Part shown: positions 13,260-27,215 of the stretch, piece by piece
How the letters are laid out: the number at the start of each line of letters is the position of its first letter
Position numbering within the stretch: the stretch's first letter is position 1
Assembly: GCF_910592395.1 (NCBI RefSeq)
Contig: NC_088325.1
Location: 10,292,109 to 10,356,108 of the forward strand
Direction of reading: 5' to 3'
Length of the DNA stretch: 64,000 bases
Source of the DNA: Lineus longissimus
Lineage: Eukaryota > Nemertea > Pilidiophora > Heteronemertea > Lineidae
Program-made: the position numbers and the translations under genes
The notes under the pieces: generated by a model
What the model was told of the DNA's origin: nothing
Seen by the model: the letters and a program-made list of their open reading frames with translations, nothing else
The model's database searches: none

Positions 13260-14250
13260 CGGAATTTACAAATCCCAATAAAACGCTGTAAAAAGCTGGA
13301 GACACTACAGATTGCATCAGTCTGTTGTATCACAGTGCTGCCCTACACAGAGAACAAACAAGGATTCTGTTTCACACAATAGAATTCCAAGTCCCAATGA
13401 AATCGGACAGCTTCCCCTTAAAACGACAACCACTTTAGCATCTAAAAGTACTACCTTAGCAGATAGCAACACAGTTTCCTTTGATAATTTTCCAAGTGTC
13501 TGACTCTGACTGCAGACAGCTTCCAATAAATAATGACGACATCTACCGCCTCCTTAGAACATAGAAAATACAGATTCTTTCAATAAATTTCCAAGTCACA
13601 GTGAAATCAAACTATAGACAGCTCTACCCGTAAATATGTCGACATATCAGCCGTCTAAAAGTGCTACCTAAGAAGATTGCAAACACAATTTCAATAAATT
13701 TCTAAGTCCCAGTGGATCCAAGCGGCAGACGGATTCTATCTCATTCAAAATTACAGCATCAATTTGCCACTGAACAAGGCTACTTGTGGCAGTAAATGCT
13801 GATTCCTCCAGTAGATTTCAAGTCCCTGTGGAACCCAGTTGCAGACAGCTTGGACTTAATAATGACAGCATCGTCTGCCTTCTGGTGCGACACAAGCTGA
13901 AATTCAAACACAGATTCGTTGGTAGATTTCACCAGTAAGAAAAGATCTTTTCTCTAGAGCAGATGGATGGTTGCCTATCAAAAACGATGGAATTAGTCTG
14001 ACATCTAGACATGGTGATTTAGGAGGTGTGTCAACCCAAATTCCCTGAGTAGATTCCATGCCAGAATGCCACGAAACCTCACTCAGCTGCCCCTCAAAAA
14101 CTAATGACATCAGTCTGCCCTCTGGCTAACAATGCTTCTTTGGCAAGTTGTAATTACTGATTACTTAGATGTACCAGTCGAAATCCAACAAAATTGCTGA
14201 CAATGTTCCCTAAAACGACAGTACCAATTTGCCTCTCCACGAGCGCTAAC
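13260..14250 (+). repeat. degenerate tandem repeat, long unit
   Basis: Variants of 'tttccaagtcccagtg' followed by 'gcagacagctt' and 'aatgacgacat' recur about every 100-150 bases. Divergence is high, so the array is old. ORFs at 13312-13526 are shadows of it. Confidence 0.6.
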
Positions 14251-14251
14251 T

Positions 14252-15370
14252 CTGGCTGACAACAAGAAATGGGTGTAAATAGGATGGGGATGACATATTG
14301 ATTGTGTGAGAGTCACATTGACAGGTTAAACATTATCCTAGGATCTGGAAAGAATGGAGTTGATGGCCTGTCAAAGGTACCGTGGTGTGGATCAAAAGAA
14401 GAGGGGCAATGATTGTGTTTTGGTACAGCGATGACATTGTCAATGGACTGACGTTGATACTAGACCTATGTCAACAAATACATCTCCTTCTTTGGACCAC
14501 ATTAGATTCAGGAGAGTTGCTAAATGCTAGTCTTGTGAGCCCAATAGAAATCAAGCAGCAGACAACTTCCCCTCCTGACGTGGGTCAACTCTTCCTGACA
14601 GCAAGAGATGGGTGTAACGGACCCAGACTGATGTATTGATTGTCCGAGGGATGTATTGACAGGCTTAACATTATTCTAGGATGAGGAGAGAGAGTGGGGA
14701 TGATGTCATGTCAAAGGTGCCGCACTGTAGATCAAAAAAGGGGTCTATCAATCTCATGTTCGCGTGTGGATTCGTGATCCAAACATATCTGTTTTCGATG
14801 TAGGCCTCAGATTATATGATACAGAAGTTACAGCATTTTCTGAGAGTTGGGGAGATGACCTCACGGAAAGGGTTGACATATCCAGGAAATCCTACCTCAA
14901 ACTTAGGAATGCCCTCGGAAAATGTGGTGGTGATTCTCCAGGGTGAACATTGAGGGTACAAAGTGGCCTCGTAGGGATAGATATCAGCTAACCTTGCATC
15001 TGGAAGCTCTCTATCCATTTTACCAAGAACCAATAAAGACTAGTCTTTATGAATTCTTTAGTTTGCCACTGTGCTCCCTGTAATACTGAGAGTGAAACTG
15101 CTGACATGTGACGGCATTGATGGGGTACAAATAGGATAAAGATAAATCAATTGATGGCATGGTTTGAAGGAAGATACTTTTGTGACTTGAAGGTGATCCT
15201 GGTATTATGTGGGAACAGGGATGACGACATATCAAAGGAGAGGCTTGGCTTTCAAACGAAAATGTACTCTTCCCAATGGAGTAGCTCCTCTGTTATTGGA
15301 ATTGAGGCTGGGTTGGGACAAGATCCCTATCAACCCCCACGTGTAGGGTGCAGGTTATATGTACTTTGAC
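14252..15370 (+). repeat. old tandem duplication, about 340-bp unit
   Basis: 'aagaaatgggtgtaaatagg' (about 14262) and the following 'tattgattgtgtgagag' and 'gtcaaaggtacc' recur about 340 bp later as 'aagagatgggtgtaac', 'tattgattgtccgag' and 'gtcaaaggtgcc'; a weaker third copy may follow near 15110. Confidence 0.6.
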
Positions 15371-18089
15371 TTTGTGGTAGACACGTGTTTGAAAAGAAGT
15401 TGCGACAAAGGCTTTACAAAGAGATATTAGTCAAAGATTTTTGATAATTGAATTGCACTTGGCTCAGGTGGAACCGGTGTAGCAGTTTTAAATGTCCCCC
15501 TGGTGAATGTGTCCTTTCCACTTTATGGTGATGGATTAAGTTATGATGTGATAGAGACCCAGAGTGCATCATAAAACACTTTGCCCCCCGGACATTCGTA
15601 TCCTAAGACTGCTTTTCCTATCGCACTGGTATGTAATGATTGTTGAGACATAATTATGGTCATGCTGGCAGTTGGTGAACTAGCATGGTCTCCTTCACCT
15701 TTTAATATCAAGTAAAAAAACTCAATGCAATCTGGTTAATGCTGTGAAATGATTTTGAGCTTGTTAGGAAAATGTCATAGGCGATTAGCAAAAGGGCAAT
15801 ACAGATGAACGAAAATGATTTGGTCGTTAACATTTGAGGAAAGGGGTCATTTAACACTGAGAAAGTCAGGGAGTCTGAGGCATAAATTGTACTTTTGTCA
15901 ATTCGAAAACCCTGTGTCTATTTGAGACCCGTGTCTTCAGTGTGTCTAGGAAAATCTTGTGCGGTCTTCCATGGACAAAAATTAGTATGTTGTTAATTGA
16001 CACGGTGACTGGTGTTGTTGCTGGTAAAATGAACCCCAGGAGGTTCTAGAATTTGTCGACACACTTGTTGAATCTAGGGTGCCACTTGTCGTCATGCTTT
16101 TGATTAACTTCATGACGTGTTTTTGCACTTCCATCTATCGAAAAAACTTGTGTTAAACTTGCTCCATAGCGCTTCTGTACATGCAGTAATCTCGACATGG
16201 TGAGGCGGAGAAGTTTCCCTGGGGCATAGATACAGAAATCAAGAGATGGAAGCTAAAAAAAACGTCAGCGCCTGTCACCCTTGGGGTTCTGGGCTCAATC
16301 CTGGTCGGTCCAAGCATACTCATGTGACAATGAGGGCAACTCGCTTTGACATTATAGGTTTACTCCAGGGTCTTCAGTTTAATCCGGGCTGTCGGGTTTT
16401 ATCGTGCTTTACAGTTCCAATCACTCGATATTGTTAAGAGAGCTAATAAAGTCCTCAATGACGCTCCGCTCTCAACTCAATATTCATAAGCGCAAAAAAC
16501 ACGGGAACCAATACACTTAATATGATGGATCATCAATTTGAAAGTCGGAACAATTCATTTAGTTAATTGAAAGTCTGTATTTCTGATCTGATTTCTCTTA
16601 GAAAAGGTTTCACTGTTCCAAAATGTGTGAACTGTCAGAACCAATATACAGGACCATTTGTTGGCAAGTTCTTGATGAATCCTTTCTCTTGGTGCTGCTT
16701 CTCATTTGACTTGACCATTTGTCATTGATTAGAGCTGATTAACTCTTGGCAGAAATAGTCACAAAATTCTGTCCTGTAGTTCGAATGGGTTAAAATCAAT
16801 TGGACTAGCATTAGGAAATTTGCAATAACTCTGATGTTGGGCATCATCAACAAAATGTCAGAAGATATTGGCAAAAGGTCAATACAGTCTGACGAAAAAT
16901 AACAGGTCATTAAGACGTAATAAATGCCGAATCGTTAATACCCACGTATTGATCTCAATAATTAATTTTTTCAATCATTTCGCCAAATATTGATAAAGTA
17001 ATTACAGAAGAAGGCGTCCTATGACTGGTCTATAGAGTGAGGCTTTATAGGTCAGTTGTAGAGAACTGGCCATGCGGAGAAAGACCAAGTAATAATTATT
17101 TGTAGGATGGTGGTGTTTTCCTTGGCTCTGTGAATCTGTCATAAATTAAATATTATGAGAATTCTGGATTTCCTTGGCTCGTATTCTGATGCTTGCAACC
17201 TCCTCGCCTCACTGATCAATTCGGGACTCACCACTTTCATTCAAAGACTGTCCATAGTGCCACTCAATGCCGTAATAACCCAATGTTTCAGTGTGGAATG
17301 AACATTTTAGTGGGGGACGACGTGCTTGGTACGTCACCCGGATGTCATGGGGCAATGTACATGACGTGTTATGCACGTCACCTGAAACAATAGGGTTATG
17401 ATAGGAAGTGAACTATCATAAAGCAAATTTTTACCTAAAGGATGTGTACTCTTGCTCATGCAGATGAAACAGAAACAAGATCGGCTGTTGATACATCAGG
17501 CTTTGATTGATGGAAGTGGTGAGATAGATTAGCCTGATGCCGCTCCGCTCTCGCCACCATTGCTGGGCAGCTCGGCCTGTGGATAAACAACAGCAACAAG
17601 GTCAATTAGACCGCCACCGTTTTGTGATATCGGGCATTTTAACAAGGTGTTTTCGCATGATTCAGACATTGTGAATGTAAACAGTCGCACTTAAAAAATA
17701 CCTATGCCATGATCAAGCATCAGATGGATGAAGGGCCAAGGTAATTTGGCCATTTCTTGTTGCAATATGTCTTCAGCAATTAAGGGGTGAGCTGTTTGTA
17801 ATTACTGGTGGTCCAGGAAAATAGAAATTCTTTAATTTTTTTAAGGGGTGGGAGCCTGTTTTTTGTTTTCCAGAGAACAGCCCCCAATGTTTTAAATTGG
17901 CATTCACTTCATTTTGAAGGAGTTCTTATTGCTTTAGGATTTCAAGTTCTAGCCAAAATGGTGGTACCTACTACGGTCAACCCATAAACAATGTCTTAAG
18001 ATTAAAGACTTAAGTCAGCTGCAGGGTTGATGATCCACCCTAATCCAAATTGTAAAAGCCATTCTTTCAAATTCTATCTCTGGCAGTCG
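15371..18089. other. no gene recognised
   Basis: AT-rich unique-looking sequence with a possible tRNA-like SINE head near 16262-16315 and a dispersed repeat D fragment at 17805. No coding exon recognised. Confidence 0.45.
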
Positions 18090-18446
18090 GCAGAATGGGG
18101 GCCAATCGGATATCATGTTCCCCGATATCACTACCTTCATTCCTTTTCATCTACAATATCAATATCCCCCAGAGCCACCACCTGAATGGAATCCCATCTT
18201 CCAATACCATTTTCAATTCATTGGATACTTTTCCATTACTGCGGATCCTTTCTCGATTCTCTGGCGATACGGTTAAGAATGTCTCATGATCTCAGAAGGC
18301 TACTGCGACTTCATGGCACCAATCGCAACAATCTAAGAAATGTCTCCAAGAGCAACCCCATGAAGGGAATCCCATCTTCCAGTACCATTTTTAGCTCAGC
18401 TGACAAGCTGAGCTATTCATATGAGTAAATGGTAGAATGAATGTCC

Positions 18447-18481
<35 letters not shown>

Positions 18482-20030
18482 CGTTAAACAGGCACGTTTC
18501 AAAACTATGGCGGATAGGCGATAGATTTTCCCTATAAGCCATTTAGATCCTTCAGGACTCCTGAATAGAACAAGTGTGGGTCCGGCAGGATTAACAGTTT
18601 GGCCACCAGGGGGCAAAAAGCCTAAATCACAAAACAATTTTTTGGCGCTTTATTCAAGCAGATAGAAGCTTGAAATAAAGTTGAAAAGGACCGCATGCAT
18701 GTAGGTCTTGAAACTACTAAGAGTAGTTTTGATTGATATTACCAGTTGGCGTTACTGAGCCAAAATCTGTGTTGACCTAGTTTAAGCTTGATTTGAATTA
18801 CCCGCTCTTGTATGACTCTGAAGGTTGTCGGTTCCAATCCCACTTCGGGTCAATTTTTTTTTTTTTTTAATTTTTACTTTTTTCACTTGTAAATACATTT
18901 TCTTTACTTTTTTGAATAATTTGGTGGGCGGCCATCTTGGTTTTTTTTTCTATTTTAAAGCCTTTGCTGTATCCAGAGTGACATGAATTTTATGGTTGGT
19001 GTACAATAAGTCTCCTTTACATGATATCACACGGGCTTTCTATTTGACCTACTTTTCAAGGTCAGCCTGGCTCAGGCACTTAGATTTGACTAATAAGTGG
19101 CATATTTGTCACCATTTAAAAGTCTTTTTACTTTGGTATGTTTGCCTGATATATTGACAAAACTGAGGTTGAAAGAGATCTATCGGGTACTTTCCATGTT
19201 CATATATTTCAGCTGAGCGCCAGGCCCTTGGGCCTCTTGTTGTTGGATGCTTTTCCACTACTGCGGATCCTCTGACTAGATTCTTCAGCAATACAGGCAG
19301 GATAGAAATGTATTGTGATCTCAGAAGGCTACTGTGTCTTCATGGCACCAGTCGCAACAACCTAAGAAATGTCTCGATGAGCAACACCATGAAGGGAATC
19401 CCATCTTCCAATCCTCATATTCGTTGGATGCTTTTCCATTTCTGCAGATCCTCTGACTAGATTCTTCTGCAATACAGGCAGGATAGAAATGCATTGACCT
19501 CAGGAGGCTTCTGGTATTGCATGCACAAGCACAATAGTCTTAGCAATCACTCCCAGAGCCACTCCATGAATGGAATACCATCTTTCAATGCCATTTTCTT
19601 TGCAAGCTTCTCAATTACTGCGGATCCTTTCTCAATCCTTCGGCGATATGGTCAGGATAGGAAGGTCTCGTGACTTTAGGAGGCTACTGGTACTACATGC
19701 ACCGTGCAGTAATCTTGGCAATGACTCCCAGAGCGACTGCATGAATGGAATACCATTTTCGTTGCAAGCTTCTCATGACAATTACTGCGGATCTTTTCCC
19801 AATTCTTTGATGATACGGTCAGGATAGAAATGTATTGTAACCTCAGGAGACTGCAACTACCTGGCACAAGTACAACAGCCCAAGAAATGTCTCCCAAAGC
19901 AACCCCATGAATGGAATCCAATCTTTCAAATGCCATTTCTATCACAACCTTCTCAATTACCGCCGCAAATCCTCTCTCGATCCTTTGGCATTGTACGGTC
20001 AGGATAAAAACATCACGTGACCTCAGTAGG
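18090..20030 (+). repeat. degenerate tandem array, about 150-190-bp unit, interrupted
   Basis: Repeated elements are 'ttactgcggatcctttctcg', 'ctcagaaggctactg', 'catggcaccaatcgcaacaa' and 'atgaagggaatcccatcttc'. Copies lie at 18090-18395 and 19240-20030, and the interval 18396-19239 is a different, inserted repeat. Confidence 0.8.
18396..19239 (+). mobile_element. composite repeat with (GTCT)n tract inserted into the tandem array
   Basis: It starts with a short hairpin agctcagctgacaagctgag-ct, then a (gtct)n tract at 18448-18480, 'aaacaggcacgtttc' and a CTCF-like 'ggccaccagggggcaaa', and ends 'ggcccttgggcctcttgtt'. The same modules in the same order occur at 28998-30150, so this is a repeat family of unknown class. 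Confidence 0.7.
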
Positions 20031-20839
20031 GCTTCGGCCGAGTCACAATAACATCAAAGGCTTTGTAGGACTGATGCATTGTGGGATATGTGCGTTGTAG
20101 ATTGCCGCCCACTTCATTGAGTTATCGCTTGACCAATGGTGCAATAATCCCTTCGTTCGACTTGTTGGACGGTGAATGGACTTGTTTTACGCGAGTGTAA
20201 ACATGTTTGCTGGGTTATTGGTTATATCGGCTTACCCTCAGAGGGGGAGTAGCCTCAGGGCATACAAGGAGGAGTAGAGGGACTGGCTGGTACTAATGAC
20301 CAATGTATCATTGTAAAGTTCCTGTATGGAGGGGTGGAGTCCCTTGATACGACTGTTTGGAAGTAGGATGTCCTAGCTAACGCGTTGGCTCGATTATTTG
20401 TTAAATCCGCTTTTATTTGCTTACCCTCAGATGGGTAGTTGCCCCGAAAGTTAAAGAAGGGAGGTACCGTAGGCTGGCTTTAATGTTGCAGTACATAGTC
20501 CCTGTAATCGGGGTGGTTCTGCACTTGTGATAGGGATGACTTGAACTCGAAACATTGCTTGGTGATGGTGGCCTTGGCCTCTCAAAATGCTTCATTCTGA
20601 ATTGATATCAAGAATCTGCACTGCACATCAAAAATCAGTTATTTGATGTGATGCAATCATTGTTCTATGTCATGCCATAGACGTTAAACCTTAAAGCGTT
20701 AAACAGGGTAGGACGAATTGGTTTATCTCTGACCCCGAACCAGACTCCTCCACAAATCATCAATCACCTCACATATAGCGCTACCCTCACTATCTATAAC
20801 GACTTCTACGAAGTGACATTAACGTTTCCATGGCGACCG

Positions 20840-22050
20840 TTTATTGTGTCGGTAATGAATGTGTTCCCGGCTCATGCCATAAGCTGCGGAGGTGATTGGG
20901 ACGATGTGCCATCTGGGTGTGGAAGCCATCGAACATCTTCACCTCAGATTTTATCAACGAACATTGCCTACGTCGCATTTTGCGGGTGAGATGGTTCCAA
21001 ATGTACGGGATACTGACATACGCAATAGATCCAACTAACCAGTAGCTCTTTTGGTGCAGACTTGTCATCCCAATGAAAGATGGCCATCTCCCCAAGACGC
21101 ATGGAGTGTGGAAGCCATTGTACTACTTCTTCACCTTAGACTTTATCAACGACCATTGCCTACATCACCTCCTGTGGGTGAGACAGTTCCAACATGCATG
21201 AAATACTGACATTCGCAAGAGAACCAACTAACCAGCTGCTTCATTGGTACAGACTTGCCAAAGATTCACAGAGTATGGAAGCCATGCGGAACATCTTCAC
21301 CTCAGATTTTATCAAAAACCATTGCCTGTGGGTAAGGTGGTTCCAACGCGTATTGAATACTGACATTCCCAAGAGAACAAACTAACAGGGGCTTCACTAA
21401 AAGTAAGACGTCTCCGTTGGTACGGTTAGGTTGCCCACATGAAAGATGGTGGTTCTGAAGACCGTTGCAGTGGCCTGTGGCATTGGTTGAGGCAAATGGA
21501 GATGAGGATAACAAGAGTGATTTTGTAACGTCGCATCCTATGGGTGAGATGGTTCCAACACATATGGAATACTGACATTGGCAAGAGAGAACCAACCAAC
21601 ATGGGCTTGACCCATTCTAAAAGTAAGATGTCTCCGTTGGTATGGTTAAATTGCCCACATGAAAGATGGTGGTTCCAAAGACCGTTGCGGTGGCCCGAGG
21701 CATTGGTTGAGGCAAAAGGAGTTGAGGATAGAAAGTGATTTGGTAACGTCGCATCCTATGGGTGAGATGGTTCCAACACGTGGAATACTGACATTGGCAA
21801 GAGAGAACCAACCAACATGGGCTTGACCCATTCTAAGATTAAGATGCCTCTGTTGGTATGGTTAAATTGCCCACATGAACGATGGCGGTTCTGAAGACCG
21901 TTGCAGTGGCCCGAGGCATTGGTTGAGGCAAAAGGAGTTGAGGATAACAAGAGTGATTTGGTAACGTCGCATCCTATGGGTGAGATTGTTCCAACCCGTA
22001 TAGAATATTGACATTGGCAAGAGAACCAACCAACCAACTGCTAAAAACCT
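20840..22050 (+). repeat. tandem array of a LINE reverse-transcriptase C-terminal fragment
   Basis: The last copies have a 218-bp period (gtaacgtcgcatcctatggg at 21525, 21743, 21961). Translation of the first copy gives INEHCLRRILRVRWFQ and, after a break, WCRLVIPMKDGHLPK. These resemble the F-H-x-R-C-L-R-x-I-L-x-I-x-W and R-R-L-R-W-x-G-H-V-x-R-M-x-D-G-R-x-P-K motifs near the end of non-LTR retrotransposon ORF2. Frames are broken. The family call is inference from motif memory. Confidence 0.7.
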
Positions 22051-22435
22051 AACTTCATGGTGTTTCCTACTTATCATATTTGTGATAGGGTCTACTACAG
22101 TTTAAAAATCTGGAGATCAAGCCCTACCCTGGCCCCAGCTCATTGCCTAATAACATCTGCTCTATCATTCTCTGAATAATTCAGTTACCACTCCCAGCAG
22201 AATCACCATCTTGTTCAAATGATGTCTATTTCAGAAAACTACTGGTTGCTATGGTAGCAGGTTGAGCCAGTCAGTTTTATTTTGGGGTTTTATCAATTTT
22301 CGGCAGGTGTATAGTTTGTTTTGCTGATTGCACTTGATATCAGTTTTTCTACTGCAGCAGATAAATGGTACACCTGACTTTATGGCTGATTCTTGCTCGA
22401 GACTGCCTGCTCTGTGATAGCATGTCACGTAACAT

Positions 22436-22590
22436 CGATTAAGGACAACCTCTCTCTTAAGAAAACTAGATTTGGTTTCAGATTGGTGCTTTCCATTCAA
22501 TTTGACCTCTCTGTTCCAGACACCTCTCTATTAAGCACAACACTTGTCAGTCTCGAGGGTGTCCTAAATAGAGAGATTCTACTTGTACCT
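22436..22590 (+). mobile_element. Tc1/mariner-like MITE, left-truncated copy
   Basis: It contains 'cctctctattaagcacaaca' and ends 'gagagattctactt', matching the right half of the 11611 copy with degenerate ends. Confidence 0.65.
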
Positions 22591-25194
22591 GTAATATCTA
22601 TATGTATATTCAACTGAATGTATTGGACTTCGACATGCATGAAACCGACAACCGCTGCGGTAAATCTCTGTTGATGCAAAGCAGTGCGAAAAAGGAAACA
22701 ACTGTCTGCGATGAAATGTACAATGGACCCATAGGCATTTGTATTTACTGGTGGTTGAGGAAAAAATAAATGTAGTTGTACACAATGATGTGGTGCAGTT
22801 ATAATCCATTCGAATGTTGCGTGGTTGTGTTTTCAAATCTCCCCTGAGGCACCTTCGTACCATCCTGGGTGACTTCGATTGGAACTCAAGTTGAACGCAA
22901 GTTGCTCACGTTGCAACTGAAGAGCAAAATCTACCCAGGTTGCCAACCTCTGCAAGCGATGGCTCTACAGTTGCCATGGAGTTACCCGGTGTGACCAATC
23001 CTCACACCTGCGAGGGTTGGTTGGGTGGGTATTTCCTTCACTCCTCCGGTGAGGAAGCGAAGTCGAGCGACCCCTGTGAAAGTTCCCACCACACTGGTGG
23101 TTCTTCAGCAGGGCATTACTATCTCAGAGGATGCTCTGTCCTTTCAAGTCGTTCACTGCTCCTTAGAAGCAACAAGATGACTCTGCGATGTTCTTTCGCA
23201 AGAATTTCCAGAACAAAGACTAAAAAAGTATTTTTTAATCTTGTATAATGACAACAATTCCCTAAAGCTCGATATCGGGATTCCTTACGATGGGAGGATT
23301 AGATCATTTGGTCATCTTTTTACGTCAAGTACATATATCCTGCAAACGTCGTCATAGTAACCCTCAAAACGGCTGCTATAAATCTTCGTTAGATGCAGAT
23401 GCCGCCTCGTGTTTTTTTGACGGCCATTTTGTTGCGTGCATTAAGCTTTATTCATGAGCGAGAATTCATGGGATTCTTTATAATATTGGATGAGCTGAAA
23501 GAATTCGTTGATTGCCTGCATGGCTGGGTTGGCTCAGCCACCGAAAGCCGGGGTGTAAACCACTTTTACCAATTAGAGAAAAGTACTAGAGACGTATAAA
23601 AGAGCCTTCAGAGCAGCCATCGAGATGCGAAGAACATTCATTTGGGGTTCTTTTAGAACTTAATTGAGTTGTTTAACTTCTTGTAAATCCCGGGATCCCA
23701 GGGTGGTCACGTGGTTGCATAATTGGGTCTGACTTTCACGATGTATAGCGCCCGCATACAACCGGCAAAGTCTGGTACCGAAGCACCATCTACCCAGGCA
23801 TGTTCTTATTGACCCTACTGTACATCAAACATGCTAAAACAAACAATAAACTAGCGTCCCAGCTCAAGGGAATAAAAATATCACTGAGGCCGACCTGTCG
23901 GTCGTTGGGAAAAAAACGTTATTTCAAAATGACCGACTGGTCGGTCACCGGGATTCAAGAGGTTAAACACTTGGAAACATTTGGAAATAAAAAACAACAC
24001 TTAATGGCATGGAACAGTCATTTGCATATTTTCCAGCTTGATTTGAATATATAGAATCGGTCTTAGGTCGGTGAAACTAGAGCATCTAAGTCATCCAGAC
24101 TGAAAGATGTAAATATAGATATCGACTAAATATAAATCAGTTATGAATTGCGTCCAATATTTTTCCTATCTCCATAAACCGTCTGCCAGACTCCTATCTG
24201 TATGCGAGGAAGATATAACTAGCAACATGCTTGGTATCAACCAATCAGAGCGTTGACTGCCAAGTTGCTCCCCGGTGACTAATTTGGCACTGCCAGCTAA
24301 AGATTTTACAGCAGAATTGCCTGTTTGATATTTACAAATTTTCTGCTGAAGGAAAGTTAGTGGAAGGGGTGAAAAATGAATGATTGAGCTCTGGGCAATG
24401 ATAATAAGTGTAAATACTGTTGTCGTATGAGGCTTGAGAACAACCCCAAGGAATTTGCACATTATTTTTCATCTTAACTAATAAGTCCAATTCCTACCTT
24501 CATGAGAGGTATTATAGGTCGAGCTCGTCAACAATGTTAAAGAGACTTGTGATCACAGACAGGTAGTTCTAATCGCAGCAACCTGAAATTTTATCGCATG
24601 GTATAAAAATTGCTTGTTTGTAGGGTTCATTGTATTTAGGTGCCTGTAACAAGAATCCGTCCTGAAGATTGGGTAATGCTAAATGCTAGCTATTTTACGA
24701 TAAAACTTTTCCTGAGCCAAGTTGTGATCCAGGCTGCCCGGTCTTTACCGGGTGAAGGTAAGGGATATGGTACACTGCCAAAACCATGTGGTAGTGAAAG
24801 GGTTAATGTCTATATATACTTTGAATAGAGTACATGTGACTGCAGTGATGCTCGCTCACTAATGATGAAATTTCCAAAATTGTATTTTTGCAAAAAATAG
24901 ATATGTCGAATCAAATATCAGAAAGCCATCCTAGTGATTTTCAAACTTCAGTCATCTCACCATTTGTTAGATAATTTAGATATGGTGACTACCGTAACGT
25001 CATTTGCAGCGATTAATTTCAATTATAAACTCATTATCTGTCAATTATGGCTAGGCTTATAGTAAATATGTCTCATTCATATATCATATTTCATTCATTA
25101 ATGTTGACAAGTTGTAGTGGATATTCAACTGAAAACAACATCCTGTTGATAGTTGGCACTCCAAAGCTCTCGGATGATCGCCAAACTCACAAGA
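22591..25194. other. no gene recognised
   Basis: Frames of 60-102 codons at 22940, 23393, 23800 and 24640 lack family resemblance. Dispersed repeat D lies at about 22745-22830. Confidence 0.45.
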
Positions 25195-25810
25195 ACGGCG
25201 ACAACCTAACAGAGCCTACAATATGAAGTCACCGCCGCTGTTATGGAGGGAAATTGAGGCAGCAGCACATGGCCGTAGGAGGTGGAGGAATACAGGGACG
25301 ACTGCTACAGATAGAGTTAACAGGGTTTAGTCAGGCCAATAGTTCTGTACATGTCAACGCGTAAACAGGCGGGGCAAAGACCAGGCATACCCTGCAGCAC
25401 ATGTAATGGAGACGATCCTTAGAGAATGAGATGAAGTCCCAGCAGCTGTTATGGAGGTAAATTGAGGCAGCAGCACATGGCCATAGGAGGTGGAGGAATA
25501 CAGGGACGACTGCGACAGATAGAGCCAACAGGTTTTAGTCAAGTCAATAGTTCCGTATGTGTCGGTGCATATCTAGGTGGGTGTGGTACAGGCAAAGACC
25601 AGGCATACCCTGCAGCAGGTGCAGACAGATCTTAGAGATTGAGATGACAGGGCAGAACATGGACCAAGAAAAAGAGGGGTCATTAGGGAGGGGGCGTGCG
25701 TCTGGTGCAGCGGCCCCCTTTTGGATTGGCACCTGGATGAAGTCCCTGCAGCTCTGATGGAGGCAAACTGAGGCAACAGCACAAGTAATAGGATATGTGA
25801 CAAGACCATG
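25195..25810 (+). repeat. about 208-bp tandem repeat, three copies
   Basis: 'agcagcacatggcc' occurs at 25261 and 25469, with 'gacaggcat'-type and 'accaggcataccctgcagca' segments in each copy. A third copy starting near 25560 carries an extra segment of about 100 bp (25640-25735). Confidence 0.82.
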
Positions 25811-26484
25811 GATGACCTTCTTTCCTGTTGGAGCCAGTGAGTTTTTAGCTTAGTTCCAATGCCTCTTCAGTGGTCTTGCTCAGAGTCCAGGGTAAAGAGC
25901 ACAGTTCCAAAAGTTATCTCAGTGTTCTACCACTAACCCAGATCAAAGGTAAATGTTGCAACAGTCTAACTGTGATTACTGATAAATAGGCCTAACTAGC
26001 TTTAAAGGAGCTCCATAGGTAGGTCTCTCTGTCACATGAGGTGTGCTATTGCCCAAACAGGATTCAGAGCAAACACAGTGTTCATGCTGCGTAGTATACC
26101 AGCATTTATGCCTATGTTTTCTAACAGCAATTTCATCAGCAAACATGTCACACTTCCTGTTGTGGCAATATTCTAATTAGAATTAACGATAACAAGTATG
26201 CAAGGATTGTCATTTACTACACATAATTGGCCGTAAATCATCCAAGTTACATCAATTGGCCGCTCCATTTAAATGCATGTTGGCCTCCGTAACATTTACT
26301 ACCAGTAAATACTACTGGGCAGGAATCCAGCTATGCTGTCTGGCACTGGTCCGACCCAACTACAATTCAGCCAAAAAAGCCACCACTCAGACTATGAAAA
26401 TTGGCTAAAATCTGAAAAATCAGCTGAAACTACCCCCAATGTTTAAAAAACCACCAATCCAGTGGTTCTTGATATAACTTTGAG

Positions 26485-27215
26485 TAGGCAATCAAATGAA
26501 TATACAAGTGGTCCCGTCTGACCATCCAGGCGAGCTGGTAATCAAATAAATATACCAGTGGTCCCATCTGACCATCCATGCGAGCTGGTAATCAAGTGAA
26601 TATACCAGTGGTTGCGTCTGACCATCCATGCGAGCTGGTAATCAAGTGAATATACCAGTGGTTGCGTCTGACCATCCATGCGAGCTGGTAATCAAATGAA
26701 TATACCAGTGGTCCCATCTGACCATCCATGCGAGCTGGTAATCAAGTGAATATACCAGTGGTCGCATCTGACCATCCATGCGAGCTGGTAATCAAATGAA
26801 TATACCAGTGGTCGCGTCTGACCATCCATGCGAGCTGGTAATCAAATTAATATACCAGTGGTCACGTCTGACCATCCATGCGAGCTGGTAATCAAATGAA
26901 TATACCAGTGGTCGCATCTGACCATCCATGCGAGCTAGTAATCAAATGAATATACCAGTGGTCGCATCTGACCACCCATGCGAGCTAGTAATCACATCCT
27001 CTATGACACATCCTCTATGACAGCCAAGGTCACTGCCTCCATATACAGTGGTCGCATCTGACCACCCATGCGAGCTAGTAATCAAATGAATATACCAGTG
27101 GTCGCATCTTGCCATCCATGCGAGCTGGTAATCAAATGAATATACCAGTGGTCGCGTCTGACCATCCATGCGAGCTGGTAATCAAAGGAATATACCAGTG
27201 GTTGCATCTGATTAA
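26485..27215 (+). repeat. 50-bp minisatellite with a captured 43-bp patch
   Basis: About 14 copies of a 50-bp unit including 'ccatgcgagctggtaatcaa' and 'tataccagtggtcgcatctg'. The array is interrupted at about 26994-27046; 27004-27046 is identical to the single-copy flank at 27304-27346. Confidence 0.95.

Noticed and set aside
24640-24736. Possible signal-peptide exon (MLNASYFTIKLFLSQVV...) ending at a gtaagg donor in phase 1
   Set aside because: The phase fits exon A, but the hydrophobic core is weak and interrupted by Lys, and it lies 16 kb upstream with no other support.
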